Of a stretch of 64,000 nt of DNA, positions 24,393 through 33,650 are shown piece after piece. Each line of letters starts with the position of its first letter. Positions within the stretch are counted from its first letter, which is position 1. The notes beneath the pieces were generated by a model. The model was given only the letters and a program-made list of their open reading frames with translations. It was not told the DNA's origin and searched no databases. The translations under genes and the position numbers were made by a program. This DNA is from an uncultured Chryseobacterium sp. (GTDB lineage Bacteria > Bacteroidota > Bacteroidia > Flavobacteriales > Weeksellaceae), in the NCBI GenBank assembly GCA_913774355.1, contig CAJYGB010000016.1:1-64000 (forward strand). The letters run 5' to 3'.

Positions 24393-25430
24393 ATGATTAA
24401 AAACGACCTATATTTAAAAGCACTTCGCGGAGAGACCGTAGAAAGACCACCTGTCTGGATGATGAGACAGGCCGGGAGATATTTACCGGAATTTATTGCG
24501 TTACGCGACCAATATGATTTCTTCACGAGATGTCAGACCTCGGAGCTCGCTTCCGAAATTACCGTACAGCCGATCAGAAGATTCCCTTTGGATGCCGCGA
24601 TTTTATTTTCCGACATCCTGGTGGTTCCTCAGGCGATGGGGATTGATTTTAAAATGAAGGAAAGTGTAGGCCCGTGGCTGGATACGCCGATCAGAACCAT
24701 GGAACAGGTGCAAAATGTTGCGGTTCCGGATGTAAATGATACGTTGGGTTACGTTTTTGATGCAATTGAACTGACTTTACAAAAGCTGGACAATTCCATT
24801 CCGCTGATCGGTTTTGCCGGTTCTCCGTGGACGATCCTGTGCTACTGTGTGGAAGGAAAAGGAAGCAAGGCATTTGATATTGCCAAATCGTTCTGTTTCC
24901 AGCAGCCTGAAGCAGCGCATCTGCTGTTGCAGAAAATTACAGATACTACGATCGCTTATCTAAAAAGAAAAGTGGAAAAAGGCGTTTCTGCCGTTCAGGT
25001 TTTTGATTCCTGGGGCGGAATGCTTTCCCCGACAGATTACCAGGAGTTTTCATGGCAGTACATCAGCCAGATTGTGGAAGCATTAAGTCCAATGACCCAT
25101 GTAGTGGTATTTGGAAAAGGATGCTGGTTTGCCCTGGAAGACATGGCGAAATCCCCGGTTTCCGCTTTGGGTGTTGACTGGACTATTACGCCTGAGCTGG
25201 CCAGAACATTCACCAATCACAATACTACCCTTCAGGGAAATTTCGACCCTGCAAGACTGCATTCTACGCCGGAAACCATCAAAAAAATGGTGACTGAAAT
25301 GATCAACCGTTTCGGAAAGGATAAGTACATTGCCAATCTTGGCCACGGTATTTTACCGAGTATCCCGGTGGAAAATGCGGAGGCGTTCATCAGAGCGGTG
25401 GTGGATTGGAAGCCGGCTGTTGAGTTTTAA
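24393..25430 (+). CDS. hemE: Uroporphyrinogen decarboxylase
   Basis: 345 residues from the ATG at 24393 ([14 protein letters not shown]); the frame can be read back to a TTG at 24357 but that extension is unlike the family. HemE removes four acetate carboxylates to give coproporphyrinogen III. Signature [12 protein letters not shown] (residues 23-34) carries the substrate-binding Arg; [14 protein letters not shown] and GFAGSPWTI follow, and [13 protein letters not shown] lies near the end. It is the last gene of the haem operon, followed by a strong hairpin. Confidence 0.96.
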   Translation: MIKNDLYLKALRGETVERPPVWMMRQAGRYLPEFIALRDQYDFFTRCQTSELASEITVQPIRRFPLDAAILFSDILVVPQAMGIDFKMKESVGPWLDTPIRTMEQVQNVAVPDVNDTLGYVFDAIELTLQKLDNSIPLIGFAGSPWTILCYCVEGKGSKAFDIAKSFCFQQPEAAHLLLQKITDTTIAYLKRKVEKGVSAVQVFDSWGGMLSPTDYQEFSWQYISQIVEALSPMTHVVVFGKGCWFALEDMAKSPVSALGVDWTITPELARTFTNHNTTLQGNFDPARLHSTPETIKKMVTEMINRFGKDKYIANLGHGILPSIPVENAEAFIRAVVDWKPAVEF

Positions 25431-25510
25431 ATCTTATTTTCAGAAATTCTTTTCTAAAGCATGTTTGAGATTCCTATGGAATGACAAGCTCAGTAGAAGA
25501 TGGATATAAT

Positions 25511-25544
25511 AAAATACCCTTGCTTGATAGCGAGGGTATTTTTA
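25511..25544. terminator. Bidirectional terminator after hemE
   Basis: AAAATACCCT-t-GCT and AGC-g-AGGGTATTTT form a long stem with a TGAT loop, with T-runs or A-runs on both sides. It separates hemE from the convergent ABC transporter genes. Confidence 0.9.
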
Positions 25545-25557
25545 TTCTAATAACTTA

Positions 25558-26295
25558 TTAATTTTCCGTTACAGTAACTGTTTCTACCGGACTTGAAATC
25601 TGATCGGCAAAATACTGCTCCAGGTCTTTCAGGGTTTCCGGATTGGTCTGGATGTCTTTCACCTGCTGTCCTTTGTTCACCACCACAATCCTGTTGCAGA
25701 CTTCGGTGGTGTGCGAAAGGTCATGGCTCGAAATAAGAAAAGTGACGCCATCCTGCTTGGACAGTTCTTTAATTAAATTTTTCAGCTTGATCTGCGTGGA
25801 AGGATCCAGGTTGGCGAAAGGTTCATCGAGAATAATGATTTCCGGGTTTCCGATGATGGCCCCTACAATTCCTACTTTCTTCTGGTTTCCTTTGGACAGA
25901 TCACGGATGTATTTCCCGGAGTTTAAGATTTCCCCGCTGAAAAGATCATGGAACTGTTTTAAAAAGTCGTTCACCGAAGCCTTGTTCTGGCCTCTCAGCT
26001 CACCGATGAAGTAGAAATATTCTTCCGGCGTTAGATAACCGATCAGGAAAGAATCGTCTACAAAAGCCGAAACTTTATTTTTCCAGGCTTCAGATTCATT
26101 CACTTTAATGCCGTCGATGCTTACGAAACCGGTGGTCGGCTGGATCAGGTCCAGCATCAGGCTGAAAAGCGTGGTTTTCCCGGCCCCATTATTTCCTACC
26201 AGGCCGAAAGTCTCCCCTTTGGAAATTTCAAGGTTTTCTATATTTAAAACGGTGGCTTTGCCGTAAGTCTTTGTTAAATTATGGATCGTGATCAT
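25558..26295 (-). CDS. ABC transporter ATP-binding protein
   Basis: 245 residues with the full ATPase set: Walker A GNNGAGKTT (34-42), signature LSKGNQKKV, Walker B IIILDEPFANLDPS and switch His in LISSHD. A short tail after residue 230 is not conserved. It starts 1 nt after the stop of the DUF5687 permease gene, so the two form an export pair of the ABC-2 kind. The substrate is unknown. Confidence 0.93.
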   Translation of the reverse strand: MITIHNLTKTYGKATVLNIENLEISKGETFGLVGNNGAGKTTLFSLMLDLIQPTTGFVSIDGIKVNESEAWKNKVSAFVDDSFLIGYLTPEEYFYFIGELRGQNKASVNDFLKQFHDLFSGEILNSGKYIRDLSKGNQKKVGIVGAIIGNPEIIILDEPFANLDPSTQIKLKNLIKELSKQDGVTFLISSHDLSHTTEVCNRIVVVNKGQQVKDIQTNPETLKDLEQYFADQISSPVETVTVTEN

Positions 26296-26296
26296 A

Positions 26297-27763
26297 TTAA
26301 TCTTTGTTTTTGAATGCTTCTAATGTACTGTATTTTTCGACCTTATAATGTTTTACGATGATATCGAAGATTTTTTCCCTTAATAAAAACCCGACCAGCC
26401 CCAAAACCGCAATGCTGATCACGCCCGCCGTGATTCCAAAGAAATACTTCATCAGGGCAAAAACAGTCATCGGCAGGATCATTTTCGGGATCAGCAACAG
26501 CATAGCCTTTACGTTGAAGCTGTTCTTCTGTCCGAATCTTTTTTCCTTTGCATTGAGGTCGATCTGCATTTTGTTGAACGCACCGGACCAAAGGGTAAAC
26601 TGAGAATTAACGCCAATGTTATAAATTCCTGCTGCAAAGAATGTGAGATACATATCCCAGCCGAAATACGCATAGCAGACCGCCAGGATCATGGAAACGG
26701 CCGTTACGATATTCATCAGCCACCATTTTGCTTTAAGGTATTCTTTGTAAGGCACATTCAGCGTCATCATCAACGGATAATAGGAACTGTCGAAGGCGGG
26801 AACCCGCTGTCCGAACATAAACTGAAATCCTCCCGTTACGAAAAGCCCCATAAACATCATCATCGCCGGCGTTTTGTAGATGGACGAAGAGAACATCAGC
26901 ATGCCGTAGAAAAGGAACAGGAAGCTTCCCCATATAATTCCTTTTGTGACTTTATTCCGTTTAAGCATTTTGATATCGTTGTTGATGAACGTTCCGATGG
27001 CTCCGAATTTATTTAAGAAAACGATATTCTCCGTTTTTCCGACTTCTTTCTTCGCTTCCAGCCCTTCATCAAGATAAAATATGTTGCGGATGCGGCTGAA
27101 ACAGATTTTCCAAAGTCCCAGAAACAGGAGGATAGAAATCACTACAAAATAAGGTCTTTCATGAAAATTATAGAAAAAACGCTCTGAATAATCCAGTACG
27201 GGAACGATGTGATAATACACCAGTCCCGCTACCGCTGCAAACAGGCAGCCGACAACGATAACAACCGCTTCTTTATCATTGAAAAGGATATTGATGAAAT
27301 TGTTCAGGTAAAACAATAAAGACACCCCGACCAGCCAGGCCAGTACCCCCAGCACATGATAACCGTTAAACAGCGCAATTATTGAAAACGTAACCAAAAA
27401 CAGGGAATTCAGCCAGCTGAATGCATTGACAAAGGTTTTTCCCAGCATGTAATTGACCAGTGTTTTCTTGGAAATATTCAATGTCAGGAAAGGCTTGATA
27501 TTCTGTGTGGGCAATTCCTGCCACATATATTTGACAATCAGGTCAACGGCCCAGGCTATGATTAAAAACCGGGAAACCACTTTTAACGGATCCTGATGCA
27601 TCTCTTCCTGAATATAGAAAAAAGCACCAAATGCCCCTCCTACCAGACAAAGCATAAAATAAAGGATCCCAATAAAACGGAAAATCTTCATCGCCAGGTT
27701 GATCCCTAAAGAACTGCCACGAAAAAAGCTTTTGATTTCTAATCTGAGGAATTGTATAAACAT
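26297..27763 (-). CDS. DUF5687-family ABC-2-type permease
   Basis: 488 residues with about ten to twelve hydrophobic segments, recalled as the Bacteroidota family DUF5687. It lies immediately upstream of the ATPase gene, which supports a membrane subunit of an exporter. Conserved-looking blocks include SLGINLAMKIFRF near the start and FGQRVPAFDSSYYPLMMT in a loop. The substrate is unknown. Confidence 0.82.
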   Translation of the reverse strand: MFIQFLRLEIKSFFRGSSLGINLAMKIFRFIGILYFMLCLVGGAFGAFFYIQEEMHQDPLKVVSRFLIIAWAVDLIVKYMWQELPTQNIKPFLTLNISKKTLVNYMLGKTFVNAFSWLNSLFLVTFSIIALFNGYHVLGVLAWLVGVSLLFYLNNFINILFNDKEAVVIVVGCLFAAVAGLVYYHIVPVLDYSERFFYNFHERPYFVVISILLFLGLWKICFSRIRNIFYLDEGLEAKKEVGKTENIVFLNKFGAIGTFINNDIKMLKRNKVTKGIIWGSFLFLFYGMLMFSSSIYKTPAMMMFMGLFVTGGFQFMFGQRVPAFDSSYYPLMMTLNVPYKEYLKAKWWLMNIVTAVSMILAVCYAYFGWDMYLTFFAAGIYNIGVNSQFTLWSGAFNKMQIDLNAKEKRFGQKNSFNVKAMLLLIPKMILPMTVFALMKYFFGITAGVISIAVLGLVGFLLREKIFDIIVKHYKVEKYSTLEAFKNKD

Positions 27764-27855
27764 AGTTACCTTTTTCTTATTAGTTAAGGGAAAGGGAAAA
27801 ATGTTACAATATTTAATTTTGAAAATTCAGAGACCGTGCTTTATTATCTTAAAAG

Positions 27856-29505
27856 TTAATTCATCAGTTCCTGCGCCTGCGCCAGTGCCGCCTCCGTAAT
27901 TTTGCTTCCGGAAAGCAGCTGGGCGATTTCGTTAAGCTTTTCTTTTTCGTTTAAAGGAATAATGGTGGACTGGGTTCTTCCGGCGACATCCTGTTTTATA
28001 ACTTTATAGTTGTTATTTCCTTTGGCAGCTACCTGTGCGAGGTGTGAAATTACGATCAGCTGCATATCGGCAGACATTTCACGCATCAGATTTCCGATTT
28101 CCTCGGCTACTTTTCCTGAAACCCCGGTATCGATTTCATCTAAAATTAAGGTCGGCAGTTCATCGCTTTCGGCAATAATTTTCTTTACGGCCAGCATAAC
28201 TCTTGATCTTTCCCCTCCGGAAATGGCCGTCTGAATCGGCTTTAATGGAAATCCGGAATTGGCCTGGAACAAAAGCTGGATGTTTTCCTTTCCAAACGGA
28301 TTGAACTCCTGGGCATCACGCAATTCGATATCCACTTTGGCCTTTTCAAGACCTAATTTTTTAAGCAAAGCCTCTGCTTTTTTAATAAATACCGGAACGC
28401 TCTTTTTTCTGTTTTTAGACAGCTTATCGGCTAAGACCTGCAGCGATTTTTCTTTTTTGGAAATGTTTTCTTCCGCTTCGGCAATGTGCGCTTCAAGATC
28501 GGAAGCACCCTGTTGCTCGCCTGCAAGCTGATCCCTTACTTCTCGAAGTTCTGTGATGTTGCCCACCCCATGCTTCAAGAATAAGGAATGAATCCGGTTG
28601 TTCAGTTCTATGAGAAGGGCCAGGTTTTCAGGATTGACTTCTATTCTTTCCGCTTCGTCCTCAAGCTCGGAAATGATGTCTTTCAGTTCAACATAAGAGG
28701 TTTCCAGCCTTTCATGAAGTTCGGCAAAGCTCTGGGAAACTTCTGCCGTTTTTGCCAGCTTGTTTTTAGCTTCATTAAAAAATGAAAAAATCCCCACTTC
28801 TTCCTGATGAAACCTTGATAACACCTGCGCCAGGTTATCGGAAATCATTTCTGCATTTTCCTGGATCGAAAGCTGGTTCTGAAGGTCTTCAAAATCCACG
28901 TCATCCAGATGCAGTTCTTCAAGCTCGTTTAAGAGGAATGCTTTATAATCGCTTTCCTTATTGGCTTCTGAAAGTTGGGTCCGAAGCCTTTTAAGCTGTA
29001 GGGTAAGGCTCTGGAAATCCGAAAATTCATGCTGGTACTCATGTATGATCTGCCTGTTTTCCGAAAGTCCGTCGATGATTTTAAACTGATATTCGGAAGT
29101 AAACAGGCTGGACGTTTCAAATTGGGAATGGATATCGATCAGTTGAGAAGAAAGCTCCCGCAGAATATCCAGTGTTACGGGCACATCATTGATGAAGGCC
29201 CTCGATTTTCCCGAAGGCAGGATCTCCCTGCGGATAATCGTCTGGTGTTCGTAATCGAGATCATTTTCGATGAAGAATTTTTTAAATTGGTTATTCAGGG
29301 AAAATTCGGTTTCGACGACACTTTTTTCCTGTGCTTTGGAGATGGATTTTACGTCCGCCCGTTCGCCAAGGATCAGCCGCAGCGCGCCAAGGATAATGGA
29401 TTTTCCGGCACCGGTTTCCCCGGTGATGACCTGCAAACCGTTGTGCAACGATACTTCAAGGGTATCGATCAGGGCGAAATTTTTAATGTAAATTCTCGAA
29501 AGCAT
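27856..29505 (-). CDS. recN: DNA repair protein RecN
   Basis: 549 residues from the ATG at 29505 (MLSRIYIKNFALID); a TTG at 29517 would add four. RecN is an SMC-like ATPase that promotes double-strand-break repair. Walker A GETGAGKSI (29-37), a long coiled-coil middle region, the signature SGGERSRVML, Walker B LPTLILDEIDTGVSG and VISHLAQVAAKG are present. It follows the DUF4835 gene by 64 nt in the same direction, a neighbourhood familiar in Flavobacteriia. Confidence 0.95.
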   Translation of the reverse strand: MLSRIYIKNFALIDTLEVSLHNGLQVITGETGAGKSIILGALRLILGERADVKSISKAQEKSVVETEFSLNNQFKKFFIENDLDYEHQTIIRREILPSGKSRAFINDVPVTLDILRELSSQLIDIHSQFETSSLFTSEYQFKIIDGLSENRQIIHEYQHEFSDFQSLTLQLKRLRTQLSEANKESDYKAFLLNELEELHLDDVDFEDLQNQLSIQENAEMISDNLAQVLSRFHQEEVGIFSFFNEAKNKLAKTAEVSQSFAELHERLETSYVELKDIISELEDEAERIEVNPENLALLIELNNRIHSLFLKHGVGNITELREVRDQLAGEQQGASDLEAHIAEAEENISKKEKSLQVLADKLSKNRKKSVPVFIKKAEALLKKLGLEKAKVDIELRDAQEFNPFGKENIQLLFQANSGFPLKPIQTAISGGERSRVMLAVKKIIAESDELPTLILDEIDTGVSGKVAEEIGNLMREMSADMQLIVISHLAQVAAKGNNNYKVIKQDVAGRTQSTIIPLNEKEKLNEIAQLLSGSKITEAALAQAQELMN

Positions 29506-29569
29506 TGATAATAGCAATTATGTTAGCTATTGCAAATATAGAACTTTAGATTTCAGAATTCAAGTTAAC

Positions 29570-30478
29570 TTACTGTTTCCATTTGCTCCATCGGGCATCA
29601 GTATTTTTTGGCGAAAGGATAATCATTTCGTTTTTAAGATCACCCAAAACAATTCCACCGTTGTTCCCGGAATTGAAGATGTTGAAGATCTCATCTGCTT
29701 TCGTGTCCATAAATAGGTTAAAGAAATAGGCCTGCTGGAAAGAATTTTCATACTGCTTTAACTGCATTAAGGCATCAAAAATCACTTTTTTCCCTTGGGT
29801 CTGGTCCTGATTGAATAAAGTATCCAGCCCTGCCCTGTGATAGGAATATACCGTGGCACGCAGCTGGCTCCAGTTCGGGCTCATGATCTCTTTGATCAGA
29901 ATCGAGCGGCTCCGTGGTTCGTTGATCTGCTTCCAACCGTCATAGGTGTTCTGGGATTCGCCGTTCTGAGCAATCTGCTGGGCTTTCTGGAACCATTCTG
30001 TTCCGGACATCGACTGAAAACTATCGGCGTCCATTCCTAAAATCACATATACATAAAAGCTTACTACATCGATGAGGTTTTTCCCGGAAAACTGTCTTTC
30101 GTTGAAAATAAGGTTTTCATTTTCCACATAATCGAAAGAAAATCTCGTATCCTGAAGGTTAATGAGCGGAGATTCATAAGTGGTATTAAATACCGGACGA
30201 ACCGCCTGTACCACAATGCTTCCCCTGAAACGGTTTCCGTCTCTCTCGCTGATGACGATCGCAAAATTCGATTTTATTTTTTCGTAATTCTGCAGTCTTC
30301 TTCCCGTCCAGCTTGTGTTGTTGATGAAATCCCTGAGGCTTTTTTCCAAAGCTTTGTATGCCGACTGGTTACTTCCCCCCACCTGCTGGGAATTCACCTG
30401 CACCGTAGCCAGAAGCTCCTGGGAAAAGCTAGGGTTGAATATAAAGAGCAGTAAAAATATACTTAAAATTTTTTTCAT
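29570..30478 (-). CDS. DUF4835-family secreted protein
   Basis: 302 residues with a signal peptide ending near PSFSQ. It matches the Bacteroidota family DUF4835 as I recall it (ATVQVNSQQVGGSNQSAYKA, LINLQDTRFSF, GMDADSF). The function is unknown; it is probably periplasmic or outer-membrane associated. In related genomes it sits between coaBC and recN. Here recN follows directly, but coaBC is 3.1 kb away because another gene intervenes. Confidence 0.85.
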   Translation of the reverse strand: MKKILSIFLLLFIFNPSFSQELLATVQVNSQQVGGSNQSAYKALEKSLRDFINNTSWTGRRLQNYEKIKSNFAIVISERDGNRFRGSIVVQAVRPVFNTTYESPLINLQDTRFSFDYVENENLIFNERQFSGKNLIDVVSFYVYVILGMDADSFQSMSGTEWFQKAQQIAQNGESQNTYDGWKQINEPRSRSILIKEIMSPNWSQLRATVYSYHRAGLDTLFNQDQTQGKKVIFDALMQLKQYENSFQQAYFFNLFMDTKADEIFNIFNSGNNGGIVLGDLKNEMIILSPKNTDARWSKWKQ

Positions 30479-30753
30479 TTTCTATTAAAGATTGAGAACG
30501 GAAATTTATTAAATTTATTCTTATCAAACTATAAAATATTGCGAATTAAATTCGTAAATATAGAATAAAAATTGAAACTTTCGATACATTCTATAAAGTC
30601 TAGAGTGTTGGCTGCAAAGCTAATATTAGGAAAAACACTTTAGCCTTAAAAGGAAAAAGATGATATTTTATATATATAATACTGACTTCATTTTATTTAT
30701 TGCATCTGACAAATTAACTTTCTAATTTCATTTTTTTTCCTCAGTTTAGCAGC
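30479..30753. other. Divergent AT-rich spacer with a palindrome
   Basis: 275 bp between the DUF4835 gene and the ELWxxDGT-repeat gene. CGAATTAAATTCG (30542-30554) is a perfect palindrome around a central A, followed by GTAAATATAG. No gene is seen. Confidence 0.45.
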
Positions 30754-33525
30754 ATGAAAAAAAAATTAATAATACTAGCCTTCTTTTTAATTAGCTCAAT
30801 GGCAATTAAATCTCAAACACCTATTAATGCAACACTAAAGGAAACAAATTTGTTCCCCGGTTCCGAACCTAGCGGATTATTACAAATAGGGAATGATTTA
30901 ATATTTTCTGCTAATACAGGTTCCGGAAACGAACCACATAAGTATAATTTACAAACTGGAATTGGAGGAATTATACAGAATATCAATGGTAGTTTTTCAA
31001 ACAGTATGATAAACAATGAGTTCTACCTACTAAACAACAAAGCCTATTATTTTGCGTCTGATAATTCTAATTTACAATTATGGTGTACTGATTTGTCAAC
31101 AAACTCAACTTCAAAAATTAAAGATTTTAATGTTAATTATTATCCTTCCAGCAATAATATGATTGCTAAAGTACTAAATAATAAATTATATTTTGTTTAT
31201 CAGCAAAAACTCTATATAAGTGATGGTACTGCAGCGGGAACTTTTCAGATCATCGATATCAATAATGTTGGAAATTCTTTACAGGAAAGCAATGGAAATA
31301 TATTCTTTTTTGGGAGTAATAGTATTTATGGCAGAGAACTATGGAAAACCGATGGTACTCTAGCAGGAACAACTATTGTTAAAGATATCAATCCTGGCCC
31401 TAATTCTTCTATTAGTAATGAAAAGATGTATAAATTTAATAATAAGATTGTATTTATTGCTACTGATAATAATTCAAATTGGGAATTATGGAGTACAGAT
31501 GGTGTTGCCAATAATACCATAAGTTTTTATAATTTGAACAATGGCTATCCAATTTTTTATGATTATGAAGTTAAAAGCTCTAATAGCATGCTTTTCACAA
31601 TAAATGGAAATTTATGGAAAACAGATGGAACATTTAACGGAACAAATCAAATATACAACAATATACCAAATATTAATAAACTTACATATTTTAAAAACAA
31701 AACTTATATTGATACGGACACCAATATATATTGCGTTAATCAAACCCATCAGGTAAGCATATTAAACAATTCTTATGGAATTATTCTTCAGACTATTGCA
31801 CCGAGTAGCGATGGAAATTATTTAGCGCTAAGAGAATATAATAATAATACATCAAAAATATATTTCTTTGATGATATAAATCTGTTTCAATCTAATATTA
31901 AATTCGTCTCTGACAATAAATTCATTGAATATCAAGGAAAATTGTTATTTTCTGGGTATATTAATTCTTATACAGATAATTATACTGTTTATAAAAATAC
32001 TGAATTATTTTCCTATGATCCCACCAGTAATATTTCAAAAATTGAAAAAGATTTGAATTATGGTTACCACGGAACCCCTCGCTACTATACTGAATTAAAT
32101 GGTGAAGTCTTTTTTGTTGCTCGTGATGGCTATTATTTTCAGGTTTATAAAATAGACTCTAATAACAATTTGGTAAAACTCAGTAATGATTCACAGGAAT
32201 CTTTTCCAGATAATTTTGCCGATTATTACCCTGTAGCTGTTTCCGGAAATTATGTTTATTTTCATAGCAATAAATTAATAAGAACGGATGTTATAGCAAA
32301 TTCCACCCAACAAATTTCTTTACCAGCCAATGAAAAAATTTATGGCACTTATTCCTTAAACAATGATAAAATTCTTATCAAAACGTTTAATTTCATTGAT
32401 AATTATATGAGAATTTGGAGTCTTGATAATAATTCTACAAGTTTTTCCCTATTACTAGAAAAACCTGTGAGCAATTTTCCAAGCAGTATACTTAATGTTG
32501 ATAATGATTTTGTAAAGACGGATTCAGGTATTTACTTTAAAATAATTAATAATTTAGTGACCGAAATTTGGAAGTCTAATGGTACTACTGCCAATACATT
32601 TAAAGTTACAGACTTATATAATTTATATGCTTTTAAGAGCTTCTTAGGCTTACTAAACAATAAAATATTCTATTCTGACAATCAAAATTTTAGTTATAAT
32701 AATACAAAACTATACTATATTGACGAAGCTACAAATCAGGTTAATCTTGTGAAAGATTCATATTACGGTATAAATGGAAAATCGTTTGTAAAAAACAATC
32801 AACTATTTTTCTTTTCTGGGACAAACAATGGATTTATGACTGCATTGAATTCTACTGATGGAACTGCACAAAATACTCAGGTTATCACACAAATTAATTC
32901 TGAAGGAGCTTATGCATTCAAAAAATGTGGAGATTTCGGTTATTTCCTTGATTATCAAAGACAAAAACTATTCAGAACAGACGGAACAGCGTCTGGTTCA
33001 ATCTTAGTAACCAGTGGAGCTCAGAGTTATAGTGAACTTAATTGTATGAACAATGAAATATATGGATTAAATTCTATGCAAAAGATTTTTAAAATTAATG
33101 GGAATTCCGGAAATTATCAAGAATTTAGTATTAAGGTAAACAATCAGGTTTTACAGTTACCGGATTACGTTTGGATTAAAAGTTTATTTACTCATAATTC
33201 AAAAATCTATTTTAGTTTAGGTCAGTATCAAAATCATGGTGAAGAACTTTTTGTTACAGATCAGATAAATAACTTAGCCACCCAGGAAGAAAATCTGAAT
33301 ACTGATAAAATAGTGGTATATCCTAATCCTGCAACGGATTATTTTAATATTAAATTAAGCGATCAGGAAAAAGTTTTAAAAGTAATAATATATGATGTTA
33401 GTGGCAAACTTGTTTCTATATATAATGACTCACCTATAAATATTCAGCAATTCCCAACAGGTATTTATTTCCTAAGCATCATTACTAATGTGAAAAAATA
33501 TAATAGTAAATTAGTTAAAAAATAA
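30754..33525 (+). CDS. Large secreted ELWxxDGT-repeat protein with T9SS sorting domain
   Basis: 923 residues with a signal peptide (MKKKLIILAFFLISSMAIKSQ). The body has many beta-propeller-like repeats containing or resembling ELWKTDGT (GRELWKTDGTLAGTTIVKDI near 190; LWSTDGV, LWKTDGTFNGT, LFRTDGTASGS further on). The C-terminal 75 residues are a type A T9SS sorting domain: VVYPNPATDYFNI, KVIIYDVSGKLVSI, FPTGIYFLSI. It should be exported through the outer membrane by T9SS and anchored or released. Codons are visibly more AT-rich than in neighbours, which suggests recent acquisition or relaxed composition. It lies between coaBC and DUF4835 on the opposite strand. Confidence 0.88.
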   Translation: MKKKLIILAFFLISSMAIKSQTPINATLKETNLFPGSEPSGLLQIGNDLIFSANTGSGNEPHKYNLQTGIGGIIQNINGSFSNSMINNEFYLLNNKAYYFASDNSNLQLWCTDLSTNSTSKIKDFNVNYYPSSNNMIAKVLNNKLYFVYQQKLYISDGTAAGTFQIIDINNVGNSLQESNGNIFFFGSNSIYGRELWKTDGTLAGTTIVKDINPGPNSSISNEKMYKFNNKIVFIATDNNSNWELWSTDGVANNTISFYNLNNGYPIFYDYEVKSSNSMLFTINGNLWKTDGTFNGTNQIYNNIPNINKLTYFKNKTYIDTDTNIYCVNQTHQVSILNNSYGIILQTIAPSSDGNYLALREYNNNTSKIYFFDDINLFQSNIKFVSDNKFIEYQGKLLFSGYINSYTDNYTVYKNTELFSYDPTSNISKIEKDLNYGYHGTPRYYTELNGEVFFVARDGYYFQVYKIDSNNNLVKLSNDSQESFPDNFADYYPVAVSGNYVYFHSNKLIRTDVIANSTQQISLPANEKIYGTYSLNNDKILIKTFNFIDNYMRIWSLDNNSTSFSLLLEKPVSNFPSSILNVDNDFVKTDSGIYFKIINNLVTEIWKSNGTTANTFKVTDLYNLYAFKSFLGLLNNKIFYSDNQNFSYNNTKLYYIDEATNQVNLVKDSYYGINGKSFVKNNQLFFFSGTNNGFMTALNSTDGTAQNTQVITQINSEGAYAFKKCGDFGYFLDYQRQKLFRTDGTASGSILVTSGAQSYSELNCMNNEIYGLNSMQKIFKINGNSGNYQEFSIKVNNQVLQLPDYVWIKSLFTHNSKIYFSLGQYQNHGEELFVTDQINNLATQEENLNTDKIVVYPNPATDYFNIKLSDQEKVLKVIIYDVSGKLVSIYNDSPINIQQFPTGIYFLSIITNVKKYNSKLVKK

Positions 33526-33548
33526 ATTTAGAATTCATATTCATAACA

Positions 33549-33587
33549 AAGCTCGGCAGATTGATTATCCCGGGCTTAGTTTTTTTA
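33549..33587 (+). terminator. Intrinsic terminator of the ELWxxDGT gene
   Basis: AAGCTCGG (33549-33556) and CCGGGCTT (33570-33577) form an 8-bp stem with one G-T pair, followed by a run of seven T. Confidence 0.8.
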
Positions 33588-33650
33588 TTTTAAATCCTAT
33601 TAGACCAATGCATCCTTCCAAAATGAATTTTTAGTTTGATAGATGAGGAT

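Noticed and set aside
25448..25500. Possible dispersed repeat (GAGATTCCTATGGAATGAC) after hemE
   Set aside because: Looks like a repeat known to me from related genomes, but only one copy is in this window, so it is not supported here.
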